DNA of 64,000 nucleotides, from NCBI RefSeq assembly GCF_003597395.2, contig NC_133769.1, positions 178,253,757 through 178,317,756 on the forward strand. The letters run 5' to 3'. Position numbers and translations under genes: made by a program. Positions 46,054 to 57,110 of this stretch are shown one piece after another (the stretch's first letter is position 1; each line of letters begins with the position of its first letter). Source of the DNA: Chelonoidis abingdonii. Lineage: Eukaryota > Chordata > Testudines > Testudinidae. The notes beneath the pieces were generated by a model. It was not told where the DNA came from, made no database searches, and worked only from the letters and a program-made list of their open reading frames with translations.

Positions 46054-47319
46054 AGAAAGGAGACTGATTCCAGAGAATTCAAAGAATGACATAGAATTAT
46101 TTCAAAACAGGTACTAAAAACTCTACAGTTGCACAATGGACCAAACTACAGCAAATTAGACAGGACGATCACCTTGAAAAGTCTGTATTCCAATAAAACA
46201 ACTTAATTCCACAATAGGGATACTAAGAACTGAAGTCTGAATCCTACAAGGAATCAGGAACCAAATTTGATCGGAACAATAAGAAAAAAGTTCAGGATGC
46301 AGGGTAGAGAACATGTACAGGCAGACTAATAATTTTCTCCAAAGCCTAGCAGGAGTTTACATTTGGCAAAGGTGGAGAGGGTACCTGAACCTTCGCGAGG
46401 CCCTACAGTCCTGTCAATCTGGTATTTAAAAAGGTCTCCAACATGACAACCCTCCAGTGAAGGACTAAGCTAACTTGTCAACCATACAGCACAACTGCAA
46501 CAGCAGTTTCACCTGCTAGAGACAAAAATCAGCAGAGGAAAAACACAAAGAACAAGTCAATCTACAGTGTTAGTCTGCTCAGTTGTATCCAATCTCCACC
46601 AGTCAGTAGGAAAATCATGCAGTCCAGAATTAGCACAGGAAGGTCAAATGTGCAAGGATTGTGAAAAACTGGAGAAGAATCAAAGTAGTAAATCAAAGAT
46701 GCCAACCTACCACCACTCTGCCTACAGAATCGTACGTTGTCTGGAGTCAGGCAACATCAATATCTGAACATAGCTACTGACCATTCAAATAGGCAGCAGT
46801 GGTACTGGCACCTCTTGAAACCATTCCACTGCCCTCTCAGAAAGAAGTCATGATGGTCACCGTTGAGGGAGGAGGGATTTCAGCAGTAAACAGGGAAGAG
46901 AAACATAAAAGAAGATTCCCCCTTAATTTCCCAGCAGTAGCTGATATCACACTAACATTCTAATGTTGCACTGAGTTATTGACTGCAATGCAATTTCATA
47001 AAGACAAAAAAAGAAGACCTGTAATCCATGCTCACTTTGCAGTCCTTCCCTGCCATTCTGAAATCTCCTATTAAAAATGCAGAGTATATAATGAAGTTTG
47101 TTGGGATTTAAGAAATGAGAGACAACGGTACAGAAATATGCGAAACTGCAGCAAATTTAATCTCAAAACCACTCAACACATGGTCAAAATCCACATACGC
47201 CTTCCCAAAATGTCTACCAAATTCAAACCCCTGTGTGGATTTGCAGGAACTTAGATAGAAAAACAGCTTTCCTGTCCAATGCAACAGTCTCAAAACGACA
47301 AGTCTTTTCTGGCTGCCCA

Positions 47320-47530
47320 GTGGCTATTCTATGCTCCCCGTTTTTTTCTTTTGAATTTCCCACAACTTAAATTGAATGCAAATAAGCCAGGTGTGGTCCC
47401 CAGAACAGCAATTGGCAGATAGTCCCCACTGAGTTCCCATAGCAACATGCACAGCTGTCAATAAGAAAGAGGTTGCATCCGCCTCAGATTGGCTAGAAAG
47501 TTTAAACACTGAATGAAATGCCAATTATAG
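47320..47530. promoter_or_regulatory. Candidate regulatory element with octamer
   Basis: Repeat-free stretch containing ATGCAAAT (47376-47383), a CCAAT/ATTGG pair ('gcaattggca', 'cagattggct'), 'catagcaac' (X-box half site) and the E-box-like 'cagctgtcaat'. Motif density is the only evidence. Confidence 0.3.
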
Positions 47531-48177
47531 TATCTTGTAAAAGAAACATTTAATGAAAAACCCACCCATCCATCCTTCCTTGACTAATATAGCAAAATAA
47601 AACTAAGATTATACTGCTCAATCTAACAAAGAATGATTATTTGGAGAAAACTAGCTGCTAGAGAAGTATCTTGCACTTGTGCAGTAAAAATACTGAAGTT
47701 TAAGAATCTATTGTGTTTAGAAGATAATTATGATTACATTTTACCAATCCACAATTACACAGGAGCCTGAAGGAGAGTTAGGAACCAAAGTATACCACAT
47801 ATTTTAATATTAGCATTTCCTGTCCAGTTCTAAGGACTCTTTCACTAGACACCCTCTACCTCTTACTGCTACTATTATTTGCTTTCTATGCTAACTTTAA
47901 AATTTATAGAATCAAACCCAAAGATGGATCAAATCTGAAAGCCAACAAGCTGCTCTGCTAAAACTAAAACCAGTCAGTGGTGCTTGAGCTTCCTTTCCAA
48001 AATGACTGCATAGAACATTATTGACTTAATCAGTTGCCAGATTGCTTGTCAAAAACAGTAGGGCAAACACACAGTGCAAAACTCAGCCTGTTACTGTACA
48101 AACAAGACTGTCACCAACTCCTCACTCACACAGCAGAAGACTGACAGGCATTTATTCATTTATAAAAAGAATAAATT

Positions 48178-48185
48178 ATTTGCAT
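48178..48185. promoter_or_regulatory. Octamer motif (Oct-1/POU site)
   Basis: Perfect ATTTGCAT in 'aaattatttgcatgagagg'. Confidence 0.25.
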
Positions 48186-48950
48186 GAGAGGAACTTAATG
48201 TGTGTTAGGATGAGCCATGAATTTTATCTGTACATCACCACACGTACAAATAAAATATTAAAAGCCAGTAAGCTTTATCTGTTACCCCACCTGTGAAAAC
48301 AATCCCATAATCCATCATTACCTTGAAAGTTGCGCATTTGCTAAAGGAGCTTTAGTTTTAATTTTCTACTATACTCACTCTCTCCATTCCCTTCAGGCTA
48401 ATCAGCAGCACTTCAAAGCAGAGCTGGTGACAAAGTGACCAGAAACACACAGAGATTTAATGGGGCACAACCACTGGGTAAGTGAAACATGCCATATGCT
48501 GTTAAAAGTGACGACTGCAAGACCACTGAATAGGAGGACTTCTGCAATTCATCGGATAAAGTAGATTACTAATTCCCCTTGGTACAGGGCAAGTATAATT
48601 CGAACACGCAGAACCACATTACAATAACATTAAGGGTCGATTTTAAACTGACAACGGCCAGGAAATTAAAAATGAAGGCTGTAGTGCCCTTTACAGTCGG
48701 CCATATATTTATATATGCTAGGAATTACAATGGACCTTATTCAAATAGGAGGAGCTTTGCATTTGAGGCAGAAAACATGTATGTCGTTGTCTTCTGTGTT
48801 CTACTACCCTTTTCTTCTCTTTTTGGACTTCGGAAGAAACAGAACAATTCCACTTGGAGTCTGTGAATCACCAATAAACAGGCTCAGACGTGTTGTACTT
48901 TTCCTTGGGATTTCACTCAGATTTTGGTTTCCCCACTAAAAAAAAAACAA

Positions 48951-49235
48951 TTACCCACCTTTCATAACTGTTGTTCTTCAAGATGTATTGTTCATGTCCA
49001 TTTCATTCAAGGTATGTGCGTGCCTCCATGCACAATTCTCTGAGATTTTTGCTTTAGCTGTATCCGCAGGATCAGTTGTGGCACCCTCTGGAGTGTTGTG
49101 CTCATGTGTTGGTATATCAGGCCCCACACCCTCTCAGATCCTTCTTGTCAGCAACTCCAACAAAGGGGTAAAGAGGGAGGGTAATGGAATGGACATAAGC
49201 AACACATCTCAAAGAACACCACTTATGAAAGGTAG
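48951..49235. repeat. DIRS C 3' terminal repeat / hairpin
   Basis: The left arm 'ttacccacctttcataactg' plus 'ttcttcaagatgtattgttc' pairs imperfectly with the right arm 'ggacataagcaacacatctc' plus 'acttatgaaaggtaggtag'. Between them are 'ggtatatcaggcc' and 'ctctcagatccttcttgtca', the TATA- and Inr-like words seen in every DIRS end here. The region 48955-49160 is repeated in inverted orientation at 55660-55860 (the 5' end). Confidence 0.88.
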
Positions 49236-49244
49236 GTAGCCTTT

Positions 49245-49290
49245 TTTTCTTCTTTGGGTGCTTGCTCATGTCAATTCCATTCTAGGTGAC
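49245..49290. repeat. DIRS C internal complementary-like region
   Basis: 'ttctttgggtgcttgctcat' and 'gtcaattccattctaggtg' are the inverted counterpart of the outermost bases of the other end (55840-55888: 'atggaatcggcatgagcaag', 'cactcaaagaa' in the complement sense). DIRS elements are known to carry such a region matching their outer ends, used in forming the circular cDNA. Confidence 0.65.
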
Positions 49291-49330
49291 TCTCAAGCAT
49301 TATCCAGGGCGGTGGGCTTGGAGTTCACAA

Positions 49331-49993
49331 TCATGTGGCTTGCAGCACTGCGCTAGCGAAGCCAACATAGTGTTGGGCTTGACAGGTAAGTGCAGTGTGA
49401 GATGTGTGAATGGACGACCAGGTAGTGGCCCTGTAGATATTTTGAATTGGCACCTGGGCAAGGAAGGCCGCCAATGAGGCTTGGGCCCTAGTAAAGTGGG
49501 CGGTTACAACTCCTGGTGGAGGCACTTTCGCCAGCTCATAGCAAAACTGGATGCAGGCTGTGATCCATGATGAAATCATCTGGGTGAACACTGGATGACC
49601 TTTCATTCTGTCTGCCACTGCAACAAACAGCTGCGTTGACTTATGGAACGGCTTAGTCATTTCAATGTAAAAGGCTAGTGCTCTCCTGACAACCAGAGGG
49701 TGCAATCTACACTCCTCCTCAGACTGATAAGGTTTTGGGAAGCATACAGGCAAGAATATGTCCTGGCTCACGTGAAACTGTGAAACAACCTTGGGCAGGA
49801 AGCCTGGGTGCTGTTGCAGCTGGATCTCGTCCTTGAAAAACACTGTATAAGGTGGCTCCAAGGTAAGTGCCCTGATTTCAGAGACCCTCCAGGCAGACGA
49901 TATCGCCACCAGGAAGGACACCTTCCAGAAGAGCAGAAGCAGGGAACAGGAAGCCAATGACACAAAGGGGGCCCCCATGAGCCACACTAGCAC
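49331..49993 (-). pseudogene. DIRS tyrosine recombinase (C), longest frame, nucleophile lost
   Basis: An uninterrupted 220-codon minus-strand frame covers most of the catalytic domain: FWKVSFLVAISSAWRVSEIR (box I Arg), ALTLEPPYTVFFKDEIQLQQ, LHPLVVRRALAFYIEMTKPF, VPPPGVVTAHFTRAQASLAA (second-box 'H.TR') and IYRATTWSSIHTSHTALTC. The last block is where the family has its catalytic Tyr shortly before 'ALT'; here Thr stands in that place and two residues appear deleted. The preserved frame suggests relatively recent loss. Integration occurs by recombination of circular DNA in the family. Confidence 0.87.
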
Positions 49994-50689
49994 TAAATTT
50001 AGGTCCCAAGAAGGGACAGGGTCCTGGACATGGGGGTAAAGTCGCTACAGACCTTTTAGAAACCGGTCCATCATGCCATGATTGAAGATCAACCTGCCCT
50101 GGAATGGGTAGTGAAATGCCAACATCTTGGCCAAGTGGACCCTAAACTGATGAAAGGCACAAACCCTGGAGCTTGAGATGTAGAAGGAAGTCCAGGATGG
50201 ACAGCAGTGAGGCCTGTTCAGGCCTTATACCCTAGCCCGAGGCCCAGCATGTGAACCGTTTTCATTTGTCCAGGTAGGTCGCCCTGGTGGAGGGCTTCCT
50301 GCTGCCCAACAGAACCTGTGAGACACAGGACGAGCACTCCTGCTTCTCCGCATTCATTCATGCAGCAGCCAAGTCATCAAGTGGAGCGTTGCCAGGTTCG
50401 GGTGTAGGAGACTGCCGTGGTTCTGGGACAGAAGAACTGGCCAGAGAGGCAGCTATAACGGGGTTGACACCAAAAGGTTCAGCAGTGTGCCAAACTAGTG
50501 TTGGAGAGGCAAAGCCGGGGCTATCAGGATTATCTTTGCCCTGTCCTGTTTGATCTTCATGATGACTCTGTGGATTAATAGCACTGGTGGGAAGCCATAT
50601 ATCAGATCCCCTGACCATAGGAATAAGGCGGCATCTGACAGGGAGCTTCTGTCAAGTCCCCAAATCAAGCAGAACACATGGCATTTCCT

Positions 50690-51066
50690 GTTCTAATGAG
50701 TCACAAACAAATCCACTCGGGGAGTTCCCCACCTTTGGAAGATCACACTGACCACCTTGGGATGGAATGACCATTCGTGGTGAGATGAGAAGGTTCTGCT
50801 GAGGTGATCTGTTTGTACATTCTTGGTCCCCGAAAGACGCGCAGCCACGAGATGAATGGCACGGTGCACACAAAAGTCCCAGAGCCAGAGAGCTTCCTGG
50901 AAAAGGGCCAATGATCTGACCCCCCTTGCTTGTTGATATAAAATATCAGGGCGGTGTTGTCTGTCAGGACTTGTAACACCTTCCAAATGGGACCGGAAAG
51001 CCTGGAGGCCAAGCAAACTGCTCTGAGCTCCCTAACATTTATGTGGAGGGAATGATCATCCTGCAA
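50690..51066 (-). pseudogene. DIRS RNase H (C)
   Basis: HINVRELRAVCLASRLSG, VLQVLTDNTALIFYINKQGG (TDN catalytic block), then in the adjacent frame HLVAARLSGTKNVQTDHLSR, TFSSHHEWSFHPKVV and FQRWGTPRVDLFVTH. One frameshift in the middle separates the two halves. The order and spacing are those of DIRS pol. Confidence 0.87.
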
Positions 51067-51114
51067 CCAGTGGCCTTGTGTGCTGAGCTCACCAGATGGA
51101 CTCCCCAGCCCAGG

Positions 51115-53045
51115 TCAAAAGGCGTCGGAATCCAGGGTCAGCAATGATGCTGGGGCCACAAAGGGAACTCCCCCTCCAACACCAACCCAGGGTCCACCCA
51201 CCATTCCAGTAACAACTGGCTGTGGACTGGTACTCTGACTACCAGGTCCAGATCGTGTTTGCAGAGGCCGGAGATGGAGCCGGGCATAACAGACCATGTA
51301 AGTGCAAGCTGCCATGTGGCTTAATAACCTTAGGCAGGTCCATGTGGTGGTGAACAGGTGTCCTTGTATATGAAAGATCAAGTCTGACATGGCTTGAAAA
51401 CAGACCTCTGGCCTGCATAGAGTCGAGGACCACCCCTATGAATTCTATTTGTTGCACCGGTATGAAGGTCGATTTCTTTTAGTTTACTAACAGACCCAGG
51501 TCAAGACAGGTGAAACACACCAGATCAACATTCCTCTGCACTTCATCCCGCAATCTGCTCTTGATGAGCGAATTGTTGTGATAAGGACAGACCTGCACCT
51601 CTCGATGTCTCCAGTTGTAGAACTGATAAATGAAATTGTTTTTAATTGTTCACTTTATTAATGTAACTTCTGTTCACCATTCACTACACTTGCCTGCATT
51701 GTAACTTCTGTTCACTGTTTGCCATATTGTAATTCAAACCCCATTTTAAAACGCTCACTCCATTTTGTAAAAGCTTCCTCCAACCTTCATTTTTGCAAAC
51801 CCTGCTGTAATCTTATTAGTTAGTTTAGATGTGTGAATGAGGCATGTATGGATGATAAAATCAACCTCCAGCCCCAGCCTGTCCTGATGAGGTGAAGTTC
51901 AACTACCAACGGCTGAAGACCTAGACAACAGTGAAACAAAGTAAAAAGCATCCACCCTAAAAAGAAAAGGACAAAAGAACAACAGAAGGAAGATCAAAGC
52001 CAGGTTCAAGGCTGAAAGTCACGCCTGCAATTGACGGGTGATCAATCCAAACCCAAAGGCAGCGTGACACAGCAAGACCTATAGACTTTGAATCCAAACT
52101 AAAAGCCTGTAAAAAAGAAGGGTGAGATAAGAGACTTTGGGTAACATTCTGCTGCCAACATGGAGCCAGCCACCTGCTGATTAATTTAACAACAGCAGAA
52201 TGAAGCAACTCCCATGAACTAACATAGGGAAAAATCCCTATAAAGCTGGACTCTGAAGACTGAGGACTTTGAGTCTATGGTTCTGCTGCCAGCCTCCAGG
52301 AGCATCAGGTGCACCTGACCCGGACTCGGCTCCACTCTTGTGTACAGAGTACCTGGCCAGTATTCTGTCACAAGCAACTTTAGGCTGGTAACTATAATAT
52401 CTACACAGAACTTGTATAAATAATTGTGTGAATGAATATATATATATAATCATAAAAATAAGTAACCAAACAACATTGTTTGCGGTTATCTTTTATTTTA
52501 TTATGGTATTTACAATACATGTAACAAATGTCTTGTCCCCTTTAAGATCCTGCTAGTTTTTATTGGCATAACACAGTAAGCTCATGGGGCCGACAAAAGA
52601 CTAAAGGGTAGTGCCATAAATTGCAATTGGCGCTGGCCCATCATAAAAATGGAGGAACAGTCTATGTCTGAGGAAGACGGAAATATGAAAATAAGCATCC
52701 TTGAGGTCGAGAGTGGCATACCAGTCTCCCAGATCCAGAGAGGGAATGATGGAAGCCAGGGAGACCATGCGGAACATCGTCTTGAGATATTTGTTGAGTT
52801 GTCGCAGGTCCAGAATGGGTCTTAGGCCCCCTTTTGCTTTTGGGATTAGAAAGTAGTGGGAGCAGAACCCTTTCCCCCTCATTTCCCAAGGGACTTCCTT
52901 CACCACCCCCACCTGCAAGAAGTTTTTGACCTCTGAAGGACGAGTAGCTCATGAGAAGGGTCCCTGAAGAGGGATGGGGGAAGAGGGTGGGAGGAGGTAT
53001 AGCTGAGAATTGCAAGGTGTGGCCCAGAGATATGATTTCTAACAC
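51115..53045 (-). pseudogene. DIRS reverse transcriptase (C), split by solo LTR
   Basis: N-terminal part 52918-52601: VGVVKEVPWEMRGKGFCSHY, FLIPKAKGGLRPILDLRQLN, KYLKTMFRMVSLASIIPSLD and LGDWYATLDLKDAYFHISVF. It is then interrupted by the LTR (51616-52573). It continues in the LTR-proximal frame (about 51610-51480), where the catalytic box reads VCPYHNNSLIKS: Y-H-N-N in place of Y-L-D-D. This is followed by QQIEFIGVVLDSMQARGLF and HGLLCPAP (51457-51239). Confidence 0.87.
51616..52573 (+). mobile_element. Solo LTR (endogenous retrovirus-like), inserted in DIRS C
   Basis: 958 bp beginning TGTAGAAC and ending GGCATAACA (TGT...ACA ends). It is flanked by the 4-bp duplication CAGT (51612-51615 and 52574-52577). 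A TATA box CTATAAAGC (about 52238-52246) lies two-thirds along, so U3 is about 620 bp and the element reads on the plus strand, antisense to POU2F1 and to the host DIRS. Internal sequence is absent, so it arose by LTR-LTR recombination. A 4-bp duplication is typical of gammaretrovirus-like (ERV1) elements; the family is otherwise unassigned. Confidence 0.82.
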
Positions 53046-53198
53046 CCAGCGGTCCGATGTGAATTGCTACCAGGCCAGTTGGAAGGGAGGTAAATGGTTA
53101 AGAAAGGGGTAAGGCGGATCACAATGACTGGGGTGGCGCTCTCCAGTGCGCCATCAAAACGAGCACTTCTGGCCCCCCAGGTGTTTTTCTGGGCCAGG

Positions 53199-54470
53199 CT
53201 AAGCTGGTGAGCAGGAGGTGGAGGGATTGTAACAACTGAAATTTGTGTGTCTGTCCCTTCTCCCAGCAGAGCCTTGCTGAGATGGCCAAAGCCTAGGAGG
53301 CAGGGGCAGCCTGAATTGTTTCCTCACCATCTGTGGCGCATGCATGCCCAGCAAACGGAGGGTGGCCCCCATGTCTTTGAGCCCATGCCGCCTCGCATCC
53401 ATCTGCTTTGCAAATAATCCGTTCCCATCAAATGGGAGGTCCTGAATGGAGGACTGCATCTCCTGTAATAGGCCTACAGTTTGAAGCCATGAACTGTGCC
53501 TCATAACCATGGCCAATGCAACCACCCTGACCGGAGGAAACATCTGGCTGCCCACCTCTACTAGGGCTATAAACTCTTGGGACAAGTCCTGGGGTAGAAA
53601 GTCCTTAAATTTTCTTAGGGAGTCCCATAGATTAAAGTTATATCTTCCCACTAGCACCTGGTGGTTTGCCACCCTGAATTAAAGGTTGGCTGTTGAATAA
53701 ATCTTCCTTCCAAAAAGGTCCAACCTCTTGGCCTCTTTATTCTTAGTGGTAGAACTGGTCTGCCTCTGCCTGTCCTTCTCGTTGGTCACGGACACATCAG
53801 TGAACCTGGGGGCAGATGAGTATAGAAGTATTTGAACCCCTTGGCTAAGACAAAATACTTCTTTTTGGCCCTTCTGGAGGTGGGAGGGATGGAGTTTGCC
53901 AGTGGCTTTAGCTATTTATAGGGCACCTTTGTATACTGGCAGCATAACTCGAGGTGCGGTGATGCCAAGAGCACATTAAACAAGGTATCCAACTGCTCCG
54001 TCATCTCCTCAACCTCTAAGCTCAAGTTTGTGGTCACTCTTTGGAGTAAGGCTTGATGCTCTTTGAAATCGTCTGGTGGTCTTATATGTGACGGTCCAGC
54101 CATTGCCTCATCAGGTGACAAAGAGAACGACTGAAACACCAACGGAGGGCCTGGCGCATCATCCCCTTGGGGGAAGGGGCTTCCAATTCTGCTCTATGCA
54201 CCGATCCTGATGCCGTCAGTGCCGGCGTTGTTTTTCTGAAGCGTCACTGAAGAGTGGTGCGAGAATGGCACTGGCATAAACAGCATGCCCCATGCATTCC
54301 AGTAAGGCCACTGAGCAGGCCACTGATCCTGCTGCCAGGTCGGCATCGTGGAGGTCGATGCGGTCTCCAAATGTCCACATAGGCCACTGCTGCTTTGGCG
54401 ACGGACTGAACTCCCGATCTAACCAGGAAGAATCTCCTTCTGGAGACCATGGCAGGGCCATCCACGCCTG
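53199..54470 (-). pseudogene. DIRS gag-like protein (C)
   Basis: 53672-53199: ANHQVLVGRYNFNLWDSLRK, FKDFLPQDLSQEFIALVEVG, RHSSWLQTVGLLQEMQSSIQ and DLPFDGNGLFAKQMDARRHG. Upstream piece 54142-53912: FSLSPDEAMAGPSHIRPPDD then HQALLQRVTTNLSLEVEEM. These two blocks are in different frames. The protein is thought to be the structural (capsid-like) product of DIRS elements. Confidence 0.8.
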
Positions 54471-55110
54471 AATCTGACAGCTAACTGTCGCTGTAGGTGA
54501 GCAGTACTTTGGATAGGACTTTTTTCCTGAGGATTGGTGCTGGTAGTGAGCAGATCAGAACCACCCTGGAGATCGTTCTCGGAGTCTGGGAGACGGGGAT
54601 CTGCATCATGGAGTCGGCGGACCGAAGGATGACCAGCGCCAGGCATACCGTGATCAACGTCTCCATCTGGTTGACCGGTGTCTAATAGACGGACACCACG
54701 AACGCGGTGCCAGTGATCTAGGTCTGTCAACCTGAGACCTCCACTATCGAGACTGAGATCTCTGTCATGGAGATGGGGAACTCTGCCTCAGTTCTGGGGA
54801 CCGACAGCATTCGCTAGCCCTCTGGGGGGGCTCTCATGGCTGGCTTGCCCTCATAGGGAGCCTCTGCCTGATCCAATACCATGCGGGGTGCGAGCGGCGT
54901 TGGAGGATCTCTGGGAGGGCCTGGGAAGATGGCAGCCCAATAGTGAGTCTGGGTACCGTTAATCCTGGGAGCTGGCAGCAGATTCCTGGGGGGACTAGTG
55001 GGTCCAATCAGAGAGGCACCCTCACGCGGCTCTGGGGTAGGCAGGTGGCCCGAACTAGGTCCCTTTGCCCGATGTCCCTTGACCCTTTTTGCTCGGTGCC
55101 GAGGAGTCCC

Positions 55111-55112
<2 letters not shown>

Positions 55113-55148
<36 letters not shown>
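55113..55148 (+). repeat. 36-nt poly(T) run inside DIRS C
   Basis: An uninterrupted T run in the gag/leader region of DIRS C (poly(A) on the element's coding strand). It could be an expanded run or the scar of a small retroposed tail; no flanking duplication was found. Confidence 0.9.
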
Positions 55149-55151
<3 letters not shown>

Positions 55152-55576
55152 ACTTCTTGGGCACCAGCGAGGGGAAGCGGTGCCAGGAGTGCACTACACA
55201 CCGAGGCGCTGGGCGCAGAATCCTGCTGGGAGGGCTCCGATGCTGGGCGGAGTGCAGCTTCCATGAGGAGGGCCCTCGAATATCATGCTCCTTCTGGAAT
55301 CTCAGACGAAAATTTTTACAAATCCAAAACTTGTCCATCACGTGTGATTACCCCAAGCACTTTAGGCAGCTGCTATGGGGGTCACTCACAGGTATAGACC
55401 TACTGCAGGCAAAACAGGGCTAAAACCTGGAGACTCATGCCCCACCTGGGACAATGTCCCACCTGGGACTCTAAACTTCCTAACTACACTACTTAACTGC
55501 TTATTAACAAACTCACTGTAAATGAACTACTTACAGGGCACTGAGAAACAAAGAATGCAAGAACCGCTATCCACTA

Positions 55577-55649
55577 AAATCCATGGATTGAACTCACAAC
55601 CCTGGGTTTAACAGGCCAATGCTCAAACCACTGAGCTATCCCTTCTAGT
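55577..55649 (-). mobile_element. Tailless tRNA-like retroposon (SINE head only)
   Basis: 73 bp between perfect 14-bp duplications ACCGCTATCCACTA (55563-55576 and 55650-55663). Read on the minus strand it is only the tRNA-derived head of the SINE at 20124: 'gggatagctcagtggtttga', 'gcattggcctgttaaaccc' and 'agggttgtgagttcaatcc', ending in 'atggattt'. The LINE-like tail of the SINE is absent. The precise duplication shows it was inserted as such and not truncated afterwards. Confidence 0.85.
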
Positions 55650-55888
55650 ACCGCTATCCACTAGCTAGGCAAGGGGAAGGCACTCCAACGTATTGTCACA
55701 GGCAGTAAGAAGGAACTAAGAGGGTGTAGGGCTGGTGGCACCTGATATACCAACACATAAGCGTAGCACTCCAGAGAGGGCACCACAGCAGACTCTACAG
55801 GTACCACTAAGGCAAAGATCTCCGACAACTGTGCATGTGAGCATGCACACACCTAGAATGGAATCGGCATGAGCAAGCACTCAAAGAA
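55650..55888. repeat. DIRS C 5' terminal repeat (inverted)
   Basis: The reverse complement reads '...gcttgctcatgccgattcca', 'ctaggtgtgtgcatgc', 'gtgccctctctggagtgcta', 'ttggtatatcaggtgcc' and 'ctcttagttccttcttactg', matching 48985-49155 of the 3' end word for word with moderate divergence. It places the TATA- and Inr-like words upstream of gag in the sense direction. Confidence 0.85.
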
Positions 55889-57110
55889 TAATACATTTTT
55901 AATGTGATATTTACCTGCACTTTAAAATTTAGAAACAGTTTTGAGGTAAAAAACTTCTAACGGACAGGTAGCATAACTATGTTCCAGATGTGTGGATAGA
56001 TATGGACTTCAAAGAACTAGTGTGTCAGTATCTTCAGTCTTCAAAAAGATACCTTTGGTGTGTACAGATGGCACTGTGCTGACACATTCTGTAGACGGTT
56101 GAGACTGATTTCATACAAGATTAATCTATCAGACAATGGCAGAAGACAGCCAGAATTACAACAATGAGCTACTTTATCAACAGAACAAAGATAAGCAGGG
56201 AATTTGTTTTAAAGGGGTTCTGGATACCCTACCAAAGCTAAATCCTATTTTCTTTTTACAATGCCAACCTGTGGTAACTGACTATGGAGCTTTTTTATCT
56301 GAGAAATGGTCTCAAATACAGTCCAGGGCAATAATTATCAAAAGTCACTACAACCCAAGTGTTGAATAACCTATATCAAGTGAGTTTGGGGAGTTTTAGG
56401 AAAAGAAACTCCATTCAGCAAATCCTAGTAGACAGGTGTTCAGATAAAAAACAAAAAAACACCCACCACAATCACTATAGCACTAAATTATTCCCTTGAT
56501 GACAGTCTCAAAAGAACCAAGTATTGAATGGGTCTGAGAGGGACAACATGAAGAAACTTCCACTGAAAGTGCTCATGCATGGTCTATTCGGTAGAAGAAG
56601 AGAGGACTTCATTTGGCAGGACTGTTAATCTGGTACCTCGCTAAATCTACCTCTAATCATTTAGAAAATTCTTAAGTTGTTGTTGGATGGAAAACAAAGA
56701 TTTTGGCTCTGAAGAGGGGATATTTGGGCCTTTAGGCACCTGGAGAGATACAAGAGATAATCATGTTATCTGGATGTTTCTGTTAATCAAATTAAACTAC
56801 TCAGATTCTGCTATGATGAAAGCTGTATTAGAAACATGGATATCAATGAAAAAGTTAACAGTGTTGTTTGCAGTGTTGTTGCAGCCATGCTGATCACAAG
56901 ATATTAAAGAGACAAGGTAGGGGAGGTAACAATCTTTTACTGGACCAACTTCTGCTGGTGAAAGAGAAACTTTTGAGCTACATGGAGCTCTTCTTCAGGT
57001 CTGGGAAAGATACTCAGTGTCACAGCTAAATATAAGGTGGAACAGACCGTTTAGCATAAGTAAACATATTCTAATAGACCAATCAAAGTGAAGTAGCTCA
57101 CTAACACTGC

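Larger units (their letters stand above)
48951..55888 (-). mobile_element. DIRS copy C, nearly full length
   Basis: About 6.9 kb including a 958-bp solo LTR and a small tRNA-like insertion. Minus-strand order: 5' inverted terminal repeat (55888-55650), gag (54470-53199), RT (53045-51115), RNase H (51066-50690), tyrosine recombinase (49993-49331), internal complementary-like region (about 49290-49245) and 3' terminal hairpin (49235-48951). This is the full gene order of a DIRS1-like element. There is no methyltransferase domain that I can see. Frames are broken in several places. Sense to POU2F1. Confidence 0.9.

Noticed and set aside
48579..48939. Two overlapping plus-strand frames (95 and 74 codons) in unique-looking sequence
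   Set aside because: Sequence looks possibly conserved, but there is no codon bias, motif or splice support; kept only as unannotated intron.
55577..55649. Possible functional tRNA gene on the minus strand
   Set aside because: It is a retroposed SINE head with target duplications, lacks a matching acceptor stem and ends in a short T tail.
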